This document shows, one piece after another, positions 43,695 through 51,501 of a DNA stretch of 64,000 bases. Below the pieces are notes generated by a model that worked only from the letters and a program-made list of their open reading frames with translations, was not told the DNA's origin and made no database searches. Position numbers and translations under genes: made by a program. The stretch comes from Citrobacter arsenatis (GTDB taxonomy: Bacteria > Pseudomonadota > Gammaproteobacteria > Enterobacterales > Enterobacteriaceae), in the NCBI RefSeq assembly GCF_004353845.1, contig NZ_CP037864.1:1240001-1304000 (forward strand), given 5' to 3'. Positions within the stretch are counted from its first letter, which is position 1. Each line of letters starts with the position of its first letter.

Positions 43695-44555
43695 TCAATT
43701 ACGATTACGCATTACCCCTTCCTGCACGGTAGAAGCGACCAGCACGCCATCCTGCGTATAAAATTCCCCGCGCACAAAGCCCCGGGCACCGGAGGCGGAA
43801 GTACTTTCGACGTTATACAGCAGCCATTCATTGATATTGAACGGACGATGGAACCACATTGAGTGGTCAATGGTGGCGATCTGAATCCCTTTTTCCAGGA
43901 AACCAATCCCGTACGGTTGCAGCGCGACGGGCAGGAAGTTCAGGTCTGAGGCATAACCCAGCAGATACTGATGCACGCGCAAATCGTCCTGCAGCTCGCC
44001 GTTAGCACGGATCCAAACCTGGCGTGCCGGAGGTGCGACGTGACCTTTTAGGGGGTTATGAAACTCTACCGGACGCACTTCCAACGGACGATCGTTGATA
44101 AATTTTTCTTTCAACAGCGGCGGCAGTAAATGCGCCACTGAGCGGGCAATTTCCGTTTCGGATTTCAGTTCATCGGGACCCGGCGCATCTGGCATGGTTT
44201 TCTGATGTTCAAATCCGTCTTCCGGCGCCTGGAAAGAGGCGGTCATGTAAAAAATGGGTTTACCATTCTGGATCGCGGCAACGCGGCGCGCGCTGAAGCT
44301 GTTACCATCACGCAGGACTTCCACATCATAGATGATGGGCTTTTGGCTATCGCCGGGGCGTAAAAAGTAGCTGTGAAAAGAGTGGACCAGACGCTCTTCC
44401 GGTACGGTTTCTTTTGCGGCATACAGCGCCTGACCGACAACCTGTCCCCCAAAAACCTGACGCAACCCTAAGTCTTCACTTTGGCCCCGAAAGAGTCCTT
44501 CTTCAATTTTTTCCAGATTTAACAATGTCAGCAAGTTTTTCAGCGCCAGACTCAT
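43695..44555 (-). CDS. tesB: Acyl-CoA thioesterase II
   Basis: Tetrameric double-hotdog thioesterase with broad acyl-CoA range. ATG 44555 (MSLALKNLLTLLNLEKIEEGL) gives 286 residues as in E. coli; the open frame extends to 44636 without support. Family blocks are GLRQVFGGQVVGQAL near residue 35, LVHSFHSYFLRPGD, and the catalytic aspartate in IATIDHSMWFHRP. A Thr and a Gln near the C-terminus complete the site in the known structure. It diverges from ybaY. Confidence 0.98.
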   Translation of the reverse strand: MSLALKNLLTLLNLEKIEEGLFRGQSEDLGLRQVFGGQVVGQALYAAKETVPEERLVHSFHSYFLRPGDSQKPIIYDVEVLRDGNSFSARRVAAIQNGKPIFYMTASFQAPEDGFEHQKTMPDAPGPDELKSETEIARSVAHLLPPLLKEKFINDRPLEVRPVEFHNPLKGHVAPPARQVWIRANGELQDDLRVHQYLLGYASDLNFLPVALQPYGIGFLEKGIQIATIDHSMWFHRPFNINEWLLYNVESTSASGARGFVRGEFYTQDGVLVASTVQEGVMRNRN

Positions 44556-44767
44556 ACGTGCTCTCCAGGTAATATCGATCTCGCAGCGAGGTAGGCAGAG
44601 TATAACGCAATTTTGAAAGTGGTCCGATGGGTGCAATTGTCTGAATTAAAGGCCTATTACAGGCAAAAACAGCTGTCTTGTGCCACACTTAGTCACGTTA
44701 TGTTTTTGTTAACCACTCTTCTGGCGAGGAAAGTTCTCGCTGGTGCATAGATGATAAGGAGAATTTA

Positions 44768-45337
44768 ATGAAACTCGTGCACATGGTAAGTGGTTTAGCG
44801 GTTGCGGTCGCTCTGGCGGCCTGTGCTGATAAAAGCGCGGATATTCAGACACCTGCGCCAAGCCCTAATACGTCAATTGCTGACACACAGTCTAAAATTC
44901 AGCAGCCGAATGTTTCCGGTACGGTATGGATCCGCCAGAAAGTGGCCTTGCCACCCGATGCGGTGCTGACCATTACGCTGTCGGATGCGTCGCTGGCCGA
45001 TGCGCCGTCAAAAGTGCTGTCGCAAAAAGCGGTCCGTACTGAAGGTAAACAGGCGCCATTCAGCTTCGTATTACCGTTTAACCCGGCAGATATTCAACCT
45101 AATGCCCGTATTCTGCTGAGTGCGGCAATTACGGTGAATGACAAACTGGTCTTTATTACTGATACCGTTCAGACGGTCATTAATCAGGGGGGGACGAAAG
45201 CCGACCTGACGCTGGTCCCTGTACAGCAAACAGCAGTACCGGTTCAGGCGAGCGGTGGGGCGACGACCACGGTGCCGTCAACGTCACCAACCCAGGTTAA
45301 TCCGTCGTCTGCGGTTCCTGCTCCCACGCAGTACTAA
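44768..45337 (+). CDS. ybaY: YbaY lipoprotein (YscW-like)
   Basis: Predicted lipoprotein of about 189 residues; E. coli YbaY is a glycoprotein/polysaccharide metabolism-type annotation with no proven function. The signal peptide ends at a lipobox, VALAACADK (Cys19), with Ala at +2. The central domain (about 45-145, VSGTVWIRQKVALPPDAVLTITLSDASLAD) fits the YscW/type III pilotin-like fold. The C-terminal 35 residues are a Thr/Ser/Pro-rich low-complexity tail. AAGGAG precedes the ATG. A GC-rich hairpin follows the stop. Confidence 0.93.
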   Translation: MKLVHMVSGLAVAVALAACADKSADIQTPAPSPNTSIADTQSKIQQPNVSGTVWIRQKVALPPDAVLTITLSDASLADAPSKVLSQKAVRTEGKQAPFSFVLPFNPADIQPNARILLSAAITVNDKLVFITDTVQTVINQGGTKADLTLVPVQQTAVPVQASGGATTTVPSTSPTQVNPSSAVPAPTQY

Positions 45338-45346
45338 GGCAGTTGT

Positions 45347-45370
45347 AACCCTCTCCGGCTGGAGAGGGTT
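45347..45370. terminator. Hairpin between convergent ybaY and atl
   Basis: AACCCTCTCC (45347-45356), loop GGCT, GGAGAGGGTT (45361-45370). A perfect 10-base stem without a T-run; it overlaps the last base pair of the atl stop codon. Confidence 0.6.
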
Positions 45371-45683
45371 AGTACACCCAGCGATAGCGCTGTAAATCGA
45401 TCTGTCCGCTTCCTGAAACCACAATTCCTTCTGCCAGCAACGCTTGACGCTGTCGTTGCAGGTCGGGACCCGTCAGCGAAATAGCACCGTGGCGATTAAC
45501 CACCCGATGCCAGGGGAGGGTGCTGCCTTCAGGTAGACGCTTAAGCACGCCGCCTACCTGGCGCGCAGCACGCGGCGAACCGGCAAGCCTGGCAACATCG
45601 CCATAGGTGGTTACGAAACCTTCGGGGATTGACGCAACGATTTGCCAGACGCGTTGGGGGAAAGAGTCTTGTATATCCATCAT
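45369..45683 (-). CDS. atl: Alkyltransferase-like DNA-binding protein Atl (YbaZ)
   Basis: Binds O6-alkylguanine in DNA and marks it for nucleotide excision repair without removing the alkyl group. ATG 45683 gives 104 residues; AGGA lies just upstream. The active-site motif of alkyltransferases, PCHRV, is here PWHRVVNRHG, the Trp-for-Cys change that defines ATL proteins. The recognition arginine is in SPRAARQVGGVLKRLP. As I recall, E. coli K-12 annotation carries an N-terminal extension of about 25 residues that is not present here. Confidence 0.96.
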   Translation of the reverse strand: MMDIQDSFPQRVWQIVASIPEGFVTTYGDVARLAGSPRAARQVGGVLKRLPEGSTLPWHRVVNRHGAISLTGPDLQRQRQALLAEGIVVSGSGQIDLQRYRWVY

Positions 45684-45773
45684 TTATTCCTGCGCTAATC
45701 CTCCAGCATAATGCCGAAAGGCGAAGGAGTGAAGCCGCATTGTGCAAGAAAACAGCATCCGATGCTGGATGGG

Positions 45774-45802
45774 TTGCAATTACAGGGTGCAGCAGTGATA
45801 AT
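45774..45802 (+). promoter_or_regulatory. Promoter of ffs
   Basis: TTGCAA (45774-45779), 17 bases, GATAAT (45797-45802). Transcription would begin about 25 bases before the mature 4.5S RNA end at 45835, matching the leader that RNase P removes in E. coli. Confidence 0.75.
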
Positions 45803-45834
45803 GCGCCTGCGCGTTGGTTAACAACGCTCTCAAT

Positions 45835-45948
45835 GGGGGCTCTGTTGGTTCTCCCGCAACACTACTCTGTTTACCAGGTCAGGTCCGGAAGGAAGCAGCC
45901 AAGGCAGATGACGTGTGTGCCGGGATGTAGCTGGCAGGGCCCCCACCC
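45835..45948 (+). ncRNA. ffs: 4.5S RNA (signal recognition particle RNA)
   Basis: RNA scaffold that binds Ffh to form the bacterial SRP and targets membrane proteins to FtsY and the Sec machinery. The 114-base sequence runs from GGGGGCTCTGTTGG to GGGCCCCCACCC, whose ends pair to close the long hairpin. The tetraloop and symmetric loop region, CAGGTCAGGTCCGGAAGGAAGC, is the Ffh-binding domain (GGAA tetraloop). Length equals that of E. coli ffs. Confidence 0.98.
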
Positions 45949-45992
45949 AATTCTGCCGTCCGAAAATTTCCCTTCTGTTTATCTTCTTTTCT

Positions 45993-46034
45993 TTGTCATC
46001 GTATTGTCATTTTATTGTCATCAAATGCTGTCAA
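45993..46034 (+). repeat. Tandem TTGTCAT heptamers upstream of the RHH gene
   Basis: TTGTCAT occurs three times at 45993, 46004 and 46015, exactly 11 bases apart. A related CTGTCAA follows at 46028. The array lies in an A+T-rich gap between ffs and the small RHH operon. One-turn spacing is the pattern of operator arrays bound by ribbon-helix-helix dimers; that role is inference. Confidence 0.6.
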
Positions 46035-46137
46035 TGTGTTTCGGGGATGTTATTTGATGCTTTTGCCGCCGCCATCGCGCTGTAACGATATGGTCTTACA
46101 TCCGGTGTGTTTTGGCTGACCACAAGGATTTTCTACG

Positions 46138-46389
46138 ATGTCGACCGCTGTATTGAATGTCAAAATTGATGAGGCGCTAAAAGAAAAGCTTCGCCATTAC
46201 GCCGAAGTGCATAATGAAAATTTAAGTATCGCGACGGAAAAACTGCTGCTGATCGCGTTCTCCGCCGTTGAAGAGGCGGGAGTCTCCGCTGAGGATATCG
46301 ATAGCCAGCATACGGAAGAATCCGTCATTGAAGCACTGACTCCTAAAGAAATCAAAGCATTGCGAAGATTACTGAAGAAGAAAAAATGA
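46138..46389 (+). CDS. Ribbon-helix-helix (CopG/Arc-type) small protein
   Basis: 83 residues; not recognised by name. Residues 3-45 have the RHH pattern: a beta strand, TAVLNVKID, then helix EALKEKLRHYAEVH and helix LSIATEKLLLIAF. RHH dimers insert the strand pair in the DNA major groove. The C-terminus is acidic (AEDIDSQHTEES) and then basic (PKEIKALRRLLKKKK). AAGGA precedes the ATG at good spacing. The ATGA overlap with the next gene (4 bases) indicates a coupled operon. The layout recalls an antitoxin-toxin pair, but the partner has no toxin fold I can name. Confidence 0.75.
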   Translation: MSTAVLNVKIDEALKEKLRHYAEVHNENLSIATEKLLLIAFSAVEEAGVSAEDIDSQHTEESVIEALTPKEIKALRRLLKKKK

Positions 46390-46604
46390 AACAACAATCG
46401 CTCTCAACCGCCTGTAATTACGGCGAAGCCTGTGAAATGCTGCGCTCCGGTTATGTGAAACATGTTCGTCTGAGCTGGAATGTCGGCAGTGATGAGTTCT
46501 TTCGTATTGCCTCCGACTGGTGTGATGCCGGGGCAAAAATTAAGAAAGACGGTGAGAATTTCGTGATTTCCCTGAAAGGGTTCCCGGTTCCTCCTCAGCG
46601 GTAA
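46386..46604 (+). CDS. Small protein coupled to the RHH gene, unknown family
   Basis: 72 residues starting MKQQSLSTACNYGEACEML; ATG overlaps the upstream TGA (ATGA). The sequence predicts a mixed alpha/beta fold: helix ACNYGEACEMLRSG, strand KHVRLSW, helix GSDEFFRIASDWCDAGA, strands KIKKDGENFVISLKG, and a tail FPVPPQR. Three cysteines are present. No membrane segment or signal peptide. It could be a toxin, a co-regulator or an unrelated house-keeping factor; nothing in the sequence decides. Confidence 0.7.
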   Translation: MKQQSLSTACNYGEACEMLRSGYVKHVRLSWNVGSDEFFRIASDWCDAGAKIKKDGENFVISLKGFPVPPQR

Positions 46605-46663
46605 TATTGCCGGGACATCCTCGTTCATTACGGCATTCAAGGACGAGTCCTTTGACTCGTCGC

Positions 46664-48091
46664 TTAGATTATCTTCCGCACTTTCCCGCTGCTGGCCTGC
46701 AATCGCAGGTTATCCCAAATGGGTTGCAATACCCTGAAGGCGGCACGCGCTGTGTCATCCGGTAACGTGAAAGGCATACGCAAAAAGCGGTCAAATGCGC
46801 CATCAAGGCCAAACCGCGTCCCGGTCCCCAACTGAATGCCTGCGCTTTCGGCGCGCGTAGCGAACAGTGTTGCCAGCGTATCGGGCAGTTCAACCCAGTA
46901 AGAGAGTCCTCCTTGTGGCCGGGTAAACTGCCATTCCGGGAAATGTGAGTTCATCAGGCTTGAGCACAGATCTCGCTGCGATGTGAGCAGGCGTCTTCTG
47001 TCAGGAAGAAAGTTGGTGGCGTTATCCAGCAGCCAACTGGTGGCGAGTTGTTCAAGCACCGGGGAACCTAAATCGAAGGTATCGCGGGTTTGTACCAGCG
47101 CAGCAATGGTACGCGCCGATGCCCGAATCCAGCCCAGACGTAATCCGCCCCAAAAGCTTTTCCCTGCCGAACCCAGCAGGATGATCGGCGCATCGCGGTT
47201 GAATGCGGCAAGCGGCGGTGGCGGTGGGGCGTCATACCACAGGTTCACCATGGTCTCATCGATCACTAACGTAGTTCGGGTTCTTTCCGCAATATCCGCC
47301 ACGACCTGGCGAGTGGCGGCATCCATACAACGCCCGGTCGGATTGTGAAAGTCCGGCATCAGATAAGCCATTCTTGGTGCGGTTTGCGCGATTGTTGCCA
47401 CCAGACCTGCCGTATCCCAACCGTGCTCGGGCAGCGATACGCCGACGGGGCGACATGACGCCCCTTGTATTGCCGCAATCGCCAGCGGGTAAGTGGGGTG
47501 ATCGACCACGACGCGATCGCCGGGGCCGGTGAGTAAACGCAGGATCAGCGCCAGGCCGCTGACCGCGCCGTTTACAACCATTATTTCATCGGGCTGAGTC
47601 GGAAGTCCGCGTTCGCAATAATGCCGGGCGATGGATTCACGCAAAATCGACAGCCCTTGTGGCAGATATCCGGAGCTCAGCAAATGCTGCGGCATTGCAA
47701 ACAGCGCCTGCTGGTAAGCCTGATGAATTTCGGGACCGGCACTCAGCGCCGCCGTAGATAAATCAAGCGCAGTGCCTGTGCTGGTCCGGGTTGGCACGTG
47801 GCGAATATGTTCCGGCAGGATCACCCGTGAGCCGCTACCATGACGACTTTCCAGATATCCTTCTTCACGTAGTTGCGCCATAGCGCTGGCGACGGTGGTT
47901 CGGCTCACTTGCAGAACGGCAGCGAGCTCGCGTTCACCGGGCAAGCGGCTATCCAGCGCCAGTCGGCCATCGAGGATCAGCAAACGTAACGCTTCTGCCA
48001 GCTGCCGCCAGATGGGCGTTCGCGAGGGGCTTTCCTGCCAGTGCCCGAGCAGGCGCTGCAAAGATTGACTTCCGTAACGGCGAGATGACAT
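46664..48091 (-). CDS. MocR-type regulator (GntR wHTH plus aminotransferase domain)
   Basis: 475 residues. The N-terminal GntR-type winged helix-turn-helix covers about 28-92 (WRQLAEALRLLILDGRLALDSRLPGERELAAVLQVSRTTVASAMAQLREEG). The rest is a fold-type I aminotransferase-like domain with a PLP lysine in LGSAGKSFWGGLRLGW. MocR/GabR proteins sense PLP or amino compounds and control adjacent genes. It diverges from a YczE-type membrane protein gene 88 bases away, the YczR/YczE arrangement known from other bacteria. A 22-base near-palindrome lies next to its start codon. Ligand and targets unknown. Confidence 0.9.
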   Translation of the reverse strand: MSSRRYGSQSLQRLLGHWQESPSRTPIWRQLAEALRLLILDGRLALDSRLPGERELAAVLQVSRTTVASAMAQLREEGYLESRHGSGSRVILPEHIRHVPTRTSTGTALDLSTAALSAGPEIHQAYQQALFAMPQHLLSSGYLPQGLSILRESIARHYCERGLPTQPDEIMVVNGAVSGLALILRLLTGPGDRVVVDHPTYPLAIAAIQGASCRPVGVSLPEHGWDTAGLVATIAQTAPRMAYLMPDFHNPTGRCMDAATRQVVADIAERTRTTLVIDETMVNLWYDAPPPPPLAAFNRDAPIILLGSAGKSFWGGLRLGWIRASARTIAALVQTRDTFDLGSPVLEQLATSWLLDNATNFLPDRRRLLTSQRDLCSSLMNSHFPEWQFTRPQGGLSYWVELPDTLATLFATRAESAGIQLGTGTRFGLDGAFDRFLRMPFTLPDDTARAAFRVLQPIWDNLRLQASSGKVRKII

Positions 48092-48095
48092 AGCA

Positions 48096-48117
48096 GTCCA
48101 CTTTTTAAAAACTGGAC
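48096..48117. promoter_or_regulatory. Near-perfect palindrome, candidate MocR operator
   Basis: GTCCA (48096-48100) and TGGAC (48113-48117) flank C-TTTTTAAAAA-C; only two of 22 positions break the symmetry. It sits 4 bases upstream of the MocR start codon and about 60 bases before the yczE-type start, suitable for control of both. Confidence 0.6.
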
Positions 48118-48178
48118 ATTAATCATAGTGCCAATTGCGGTGAAGATGAAAGTTATCTGGGAATGAGAGGGGAAGAAC

Positions 48179-48808
48179 ATGCTGCGTCGTTTACTTCAGC
48201 TGTTTATCGGGCTGACACTGTACGGTGTGTCGACGGCGATGTTTGTCCGTGCCGATTTAGGGGCCGATCCGTGGAACGTGTTTCACCTGGGGGTGGCAAA
48301 TTTACTGTCGATGAATATCGGCGTGGTGATTATTGCCGTGGGTGTGTTGGTATTGCTGGCGTGGATACCGCTGCGTCAACGTCCTGGGTTTGGCACGTTG
48401 AGCAACGTAATTATGATCGGCCTGGCGGCAGATGCTGCGCTGCTGGTGATTCCGGGATTTGAATCCTTGTTGGCACGCAGCGGGCTGTTGGTATCAGCGG
48501 TGATCCTGAATGCATTAGCAACCAGTCTGTACATTGGTGCCGGTTTTGGTGCCGGTCCGCGCGATGGTTTGATGACCGGGATTCACGCGCGTACCGGATG
48601 GCCAGTACGACGCATTCGCACCGCAATCGAAGTGTCGGTGCTGCTGATCGGTTGGTTGCTGGGAGGAACCGTTGGGTTAGGGACCGTGCTGTATGCGCTG
48701 GCTATCGGGCCGCTCATTCAGATTTGCCTGCCATGGTTTCGCCATCAGCCGCGGTCGCGTATCCGCCCCAGGAATGCGCCTGGGGCACGATCGCCTGCTG
48801 GCGACTAA
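48179..48808 (+). CDS. YczE/YyaS/YitT-type membrane protein
   Basis: 209-residue integral membrane protein with about five hydrophobic segments. The family pattern is visible: LFIGLTLYGVSTAMFVRADLGADPWNVFHLGVANLLSMNIGVVIIAVGVLVLLAW at the N-terminus and GAGFGAGPRDGLMTGIHARTGWPVRRIRTAIEVSVLLIGWLLGG in the middle. The function of this family is unknown; a transport role is often assumed. The neighbouring MocR gene is its likely regulator. The C-terminus is basic and Pro/Arg-rich. AGGGGAAGA precedes the ATG. Confidence 0.88.
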   Translation: MLRRLLQLFIGLTLYGVSTAMFVRADLGADPWNVFHLGVANLLSMNIGVVIIAVGVLVLLAWIPLRQRPGFGTLSNVIMIGLAADAALLVIPGFESLLARSGLLVSAVILNALATSLYIGAGFGAGPRDGLMTGIHARTGWPVRRIRTAIEVSVLLIGWLLGGTVGLGTVLYALAIGPLIQICLPWFRHQPRSRIRPRNAPGARSPAGD

Positions 48809-48872
48809 ACTTAACCTCGACTGACGCGGCCGGAATCGGCTTGCCGCGCAGTACACTTCGGAGGTTTATCTC

Positions 48873-49226
48873 ATGAAGTATGTTGATGGCTTTGTGGTTG
48901 CCGTACCCGCGGAAAACAAGGAGGCGTACATTGCGATGGCGGCAAAAGCAGCTCCGCTTTTCAAGGAATTCGGTGCATTACGCGTAGTGGAATGCTGGGC
49001 AGATGACGTCCCAGACGGCAAATTGACCGATTTTCGCATGGCAGTGAAAGCGCAGGATCATGAAGAAGTGGTATTCAGCTGGATTGAATACCCTTCCAAA
49101 GAGGTCCGCGACGCGGCGAATCAGAAGATGATGTCCGATCCCCGTATGAAAGAATTCGGTGAATCTATGCCATTTGATGGCAAGCGAATGATCTACGGTG
49201 GATTTGCGCCCATTATGGAAGAGTGA
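48873..49226 (+). CDS. ybaA: DUF1428 protein YbaA
   Basis: Small cytoplasmic protein of the dimeric alpha/beta-barrel type, 117 residues, the same length as E. coli YbaA. It begins MKYVDGFVVAVPAENKEAYIAMA and ends KRMIYGGFAPIMEE. The family has no proven function. GGAGG lies just upstream of the ATG. It is next to pdeB, which is convergent, as in E. coli; the accessory block at 46138-48808 lies between atl/ffs and ybaA. Confidence 0.95.
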   Translation: MKYVDGFVVAVPAENKEAYIAMAAKAAPLFKEFGALRVVECWADDVPDGKLTDFRMAVKAQDHEEVVFSWIEYPSKEVRDAANQKMMSDPRMKEFGESMPFDGKRMIYGGFAPIMEE

Positions 49227-49277
49227 TGTGACTGGCTGTGCGGCGTGCCGCCAGCCATCTCAACGTCAACAGCCATG

Positions 49278-50831
49278 TTAAAGCCGCTTTTCTGCCCACA
49301 GAATAAATTCCGCCTTCGGCAGCGCTTTGCTGTAAAGCCAGCCCTGACCGTATTGCACGCCGTGCTGGCGAAGCCAGGCTTCCTGATTCTCAGTTTCGAT
49401 ACCTTCCGCCACCATCTCCAGCTTCAGCGTTTTCGCAATCTCGATGATATGCGGCGTGACGTTGTTGTACTCCAGCGCATCGACGAACGATTTGTCTATC
49501 TTCAGGATATCTACATCCAGATCCTGCAAATAGCTCAGGCTGGAATAGCCGGTACCAAAGTCATCAATATAGATCGAATGACCCGCCTGGCGGTATTTAG
49601 CAATAAACGGCGCGCTGTTTTTCGGGTCGGCAAATTCACGTTCAGTTAGCTCCAGCGCGATTTGCGCAGGCTTAAGCTGCCAGTGATTCACCTTCTGGCT
49701 TAACAGAGCAGGAAGCGTTTCAGAGGATAGATCGGCTGACTCAAGGTTGATGGAGATATGCTGATCCGGATGCTGACGCAGCCATTTACCTAAATCGTCA
49801 AATACGCTTTCAATAATCAAATGGGTCAGCTGTTCTGAAAGCCCGGTCTCTTGCGCCATTGCGACGAATATTTCCGGCGACAGATAACTCCCGTCGGCTT
49901 GCTGCCAACGAGCCAACGCTTCTGCCCCGACAACTTTCCCCGTTTTGAGTGAGATAATTGGCTGGTAATGAACCTTGATGTCCCGATGCTGAATAGCGTC
50001 CTGCAACTGGTGATGGGGTGACTGTAAGCGGCGCAAAATGCGCAGAATAAAGGCGGCGGTGAGCAAGCCGATAAGAATGCCAGCCGGGAGCCAGATTAGT
50101 GCCTGTCGGTGCCAGGTTTTTTGCAATGGCAGGGTGGAAGCCCAGGTGACGATGGTGATGCCCAGCTCCGGGAAAGGGCGGGCGTTAAAAATGCTGCCAT
50201 CTCGTTGAAAATGGGTAATCGAGCGTTCTTGCTGTACATGCTGCAACACGTCCGATGGCAGATCGGCGCTACTGGCAACCACGACGTTACGCACGGTGCC
50301 AATAATAGTGACTTCAATTGGCCATGAGCCAAACGGGATGACGTCAATGAAAGAGCCTGGATCGACCATTACAACGTAATGTTCGCTCCCTAATGCCGCC
50401 ATAAAGCGCTTGATGCCCAAATCGTTTTGCGTAGTAAGCCATGCGCGATATCCATCAGGCGTGACTTTCATTGCGGGTGGAAAAGCGTCAGCCTGGCTTC
50501 TTTTTTCCAGAGATGAGCATTGCGGAGCGTTATCTTTGAGGTACAGCACTTCCTGAATATAGCGATAGCTATATGACAAACGACGCATTTCCAGCAGATG
50601 TTCTTCACTACAAGGCACTCCCTGAAAGGCTTCAATATGGCGTAATGCTTTTTTTGCCTGCTCGCCTACGCGTTCCGTGCGTAATGCGACTCGCGTTGAG
50701 AACATATCGAGTTCATCGATAAATTTCGTTTCGACCTGACGATGTGCCAGCCACAGGCTTAAACCTACGGGCGCGAGGATGGAAAGAAACAGTACCCCTG
50801 TCACCAGGCTTATCAGATGTCGTGTTGTCAC
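49278..50831 (-). CDS. pdeB: Cyclic-di-GMP phosphodiesterase PdeB (CSS-EAL)
   Basis: Membrane-bound EAL-type enzyme, 517 residues, start GTG 50831. Two membrane segments (about 8-28 and 235-257) flank a periplasmic CSS domain, whose CSS motif is in NAPQCSSLEKRS with a second cysteine in GVPCSEEHL. In related proteins this domain uses a disulfide to sense redox state and to gate the enzyme. The EAL domain (about 270-515) has all key motifs: EALARW, NLES, DDFGTGYSSLSYL, KIDKSFV and EGIE. The gene was named ylaB in E. coli. It should lower c-di-GMP. Confidence 0.96.
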   Translation of the reverse strand: MTTRHLISLVTGVLFLSILAPVGLSLWLAHRQVETKFIDELDMFSTRVALRTERVGEQAKKALRHIEAFQGVPCSEEHLLEMRRLSYSYRYIQEVLYLKDNAPQCSSLEKRSQADAFPPAMKVTPDGYRAWLTTQNDLGIKRFMAALGSEHYVVMVDPGSFIDVIPFGSWPIEVTIIGTVRNVVVASSADLPSDVLQHVQQERSITHFQRDGSIFNARPFPELGITIVTWASTLPLQKTWHRQALIWLPAGILIGLLTAAFILRILRRLQSPHHQLQDAIQHRDIKVHYQPIISLKTGKVVGAEALARWQQADGSYLSPEIFVAMAQETGLSEQLTHLIIESVFDDLGKWLRQHPDQHISINLESADLSSETLPALLSQKVNHWQLKPAQIALELTEREFADPKNSAPFIAKYRQAGHSIYIDDFGTGYSSLSYLQDLDVDILKIDKSFVDALEYNNVTPHIIEIAKTLKLEMVAEGIETENQEAWLRQHGVQYGQGWLYSKALPKAEFILWAEKRL

Positions 50832-50991
50832 AGTGATATCCTTATTAACACAGCGTAGGGAAAGTATATCCGAAAGCCGAAAAAGCTATTCGATTGGCAT
50901 CATATATTTACGGCCACTTATCATCCCGTTTAACTCTCTAGTGCGTAAATCAGGTTGTGATTTGTACAAGAGTGGTGTATTTTGTTGGTTA

Positions 50992-51006
50992 TGTTATAAC
51001 GTAACA
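50992..51006 (+). promoter_or_regulatory. Candidate Zur box upstream of rpmE2-rpmJ2
   Basis: TGTTA-N5-TAACA inverted repeat, with an additional TATAAC that could be the -10 box, 14 bases before the rpmE2 ATG. Zur boxes of enterobacteria share the GTTATA/TATAAC core, and the E. coli homologues ykgM-ykgO are Zur-repressed. Confidence 0.55.
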
Positions 51007-51019
51007 AATTGAGGTTGCC

Positions 51020-51280
51020 ATGAAACCGGATATTCATCCTTTTTACCGTACTGTGGTGTTTCACGATACCAGCGCCAACGAATACTTTAAGGTTGGTTCG
51101 ACCATCAAAACTGAACGTGAGATTGAGTTTGAGGGGAAAACATACCCGTATGTGACTCTGGATATCTCTTCCAAATCGCATCCGTACTATACCGGGAAAC
51201 AAAAAACCTTTGATAACGAAGGCAGTGCAGCACGTTTCCAGAAACGTTTTGGCCATTTTATTGGCGCTAAGCGAGGTTAA
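51020..51280 (+). CDS. rpmE2: Zinc-free ribosomal protein L31 type B
   Basis: 86-residue L31 paralogue (YkgM in E. coli) that replaces zinc-binding L31 under zinc starvation. It begins MKPDIHPFYRTVVFHDTSANEYFKVGSTI and has none of the CxxC zinc cysteines of the main L31. The KSHPYYTGKQKTFDNEGSAARFQKRFG block is typical of L31B. TGAGG precedes the ATG. It is immediately followed by rpmJ2, an operon that in K-12 lies elsewhere on the chromosome. Confidence 0.97.
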   Translation: MKPDIHPFYRTVVFHDTSANEYFKVGSTIKTEREIEFEGKTYPYVTLDISSKSHPYYTGKQKTFDNEGSAARFQKRFGHFIGAKRG

Positions 51281-51281
51281 G

Positions 51282-51422
51282 ATGCAGGTACTCAATTCAC
51301 TTCGCAGCGCAAAGCAACGCCATCCTGACTGCCAGATAGTGAAACGCAAAGGGCGTTTGTACGTTATCTGCAAAACAAATCCGCGCTTTAAAGCAGTACA
51401 GGGTCGTAAAAAAAGACGTTAG
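51282..51422 (+). CDS. rpmJ2: Zinc-free ribosomal protein L36 type B
   Basis: 46-residue L36 paralogue (YkgO). ATG 51282 is one base after the rpmE2 stop, with AGCGAGGTTAAG just upstream. Sequence MQVLNSLRSAKQRHPDCQIVKRKGRLYVICKTNPRFKAVQGRKKRR keeps only two cysteines and lacks the Zn ribbon of main L36. An intrinsic terminator follows. Confidence 0.97.
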   Translation: MQVLNSLRSAKQRHPDCQIVKRKGRLYVICKTNPRFKAVQGRKKRR

Positions 51423-51447
51423 TTTCTTTGCCAGCATTTCAGGGACT

Positions 51448-51483
51448 AAAGTGCGTTGCCTCTACAGGAACGCACTTTTTTTA
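51448..51483 (+). terminator. rpmE2-rpmJ2 terminator
   Basis: AAAGTGCGTT (51448-51457) pairs with AACGCACTTT (51469-51478), then further T residues. Confidence 0.9.
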
Positions 51484-51501
51484 TCTGTACTGAGACCGCC
51501 G

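Noticed and set aside
46664..48091. MocR protein as a true aminotransferase
   Set aside because: The N-terminal GntR-type helix-turn-helix shows it is a regulator of the MocR class, though residual catalytic activity cannot be excluded.
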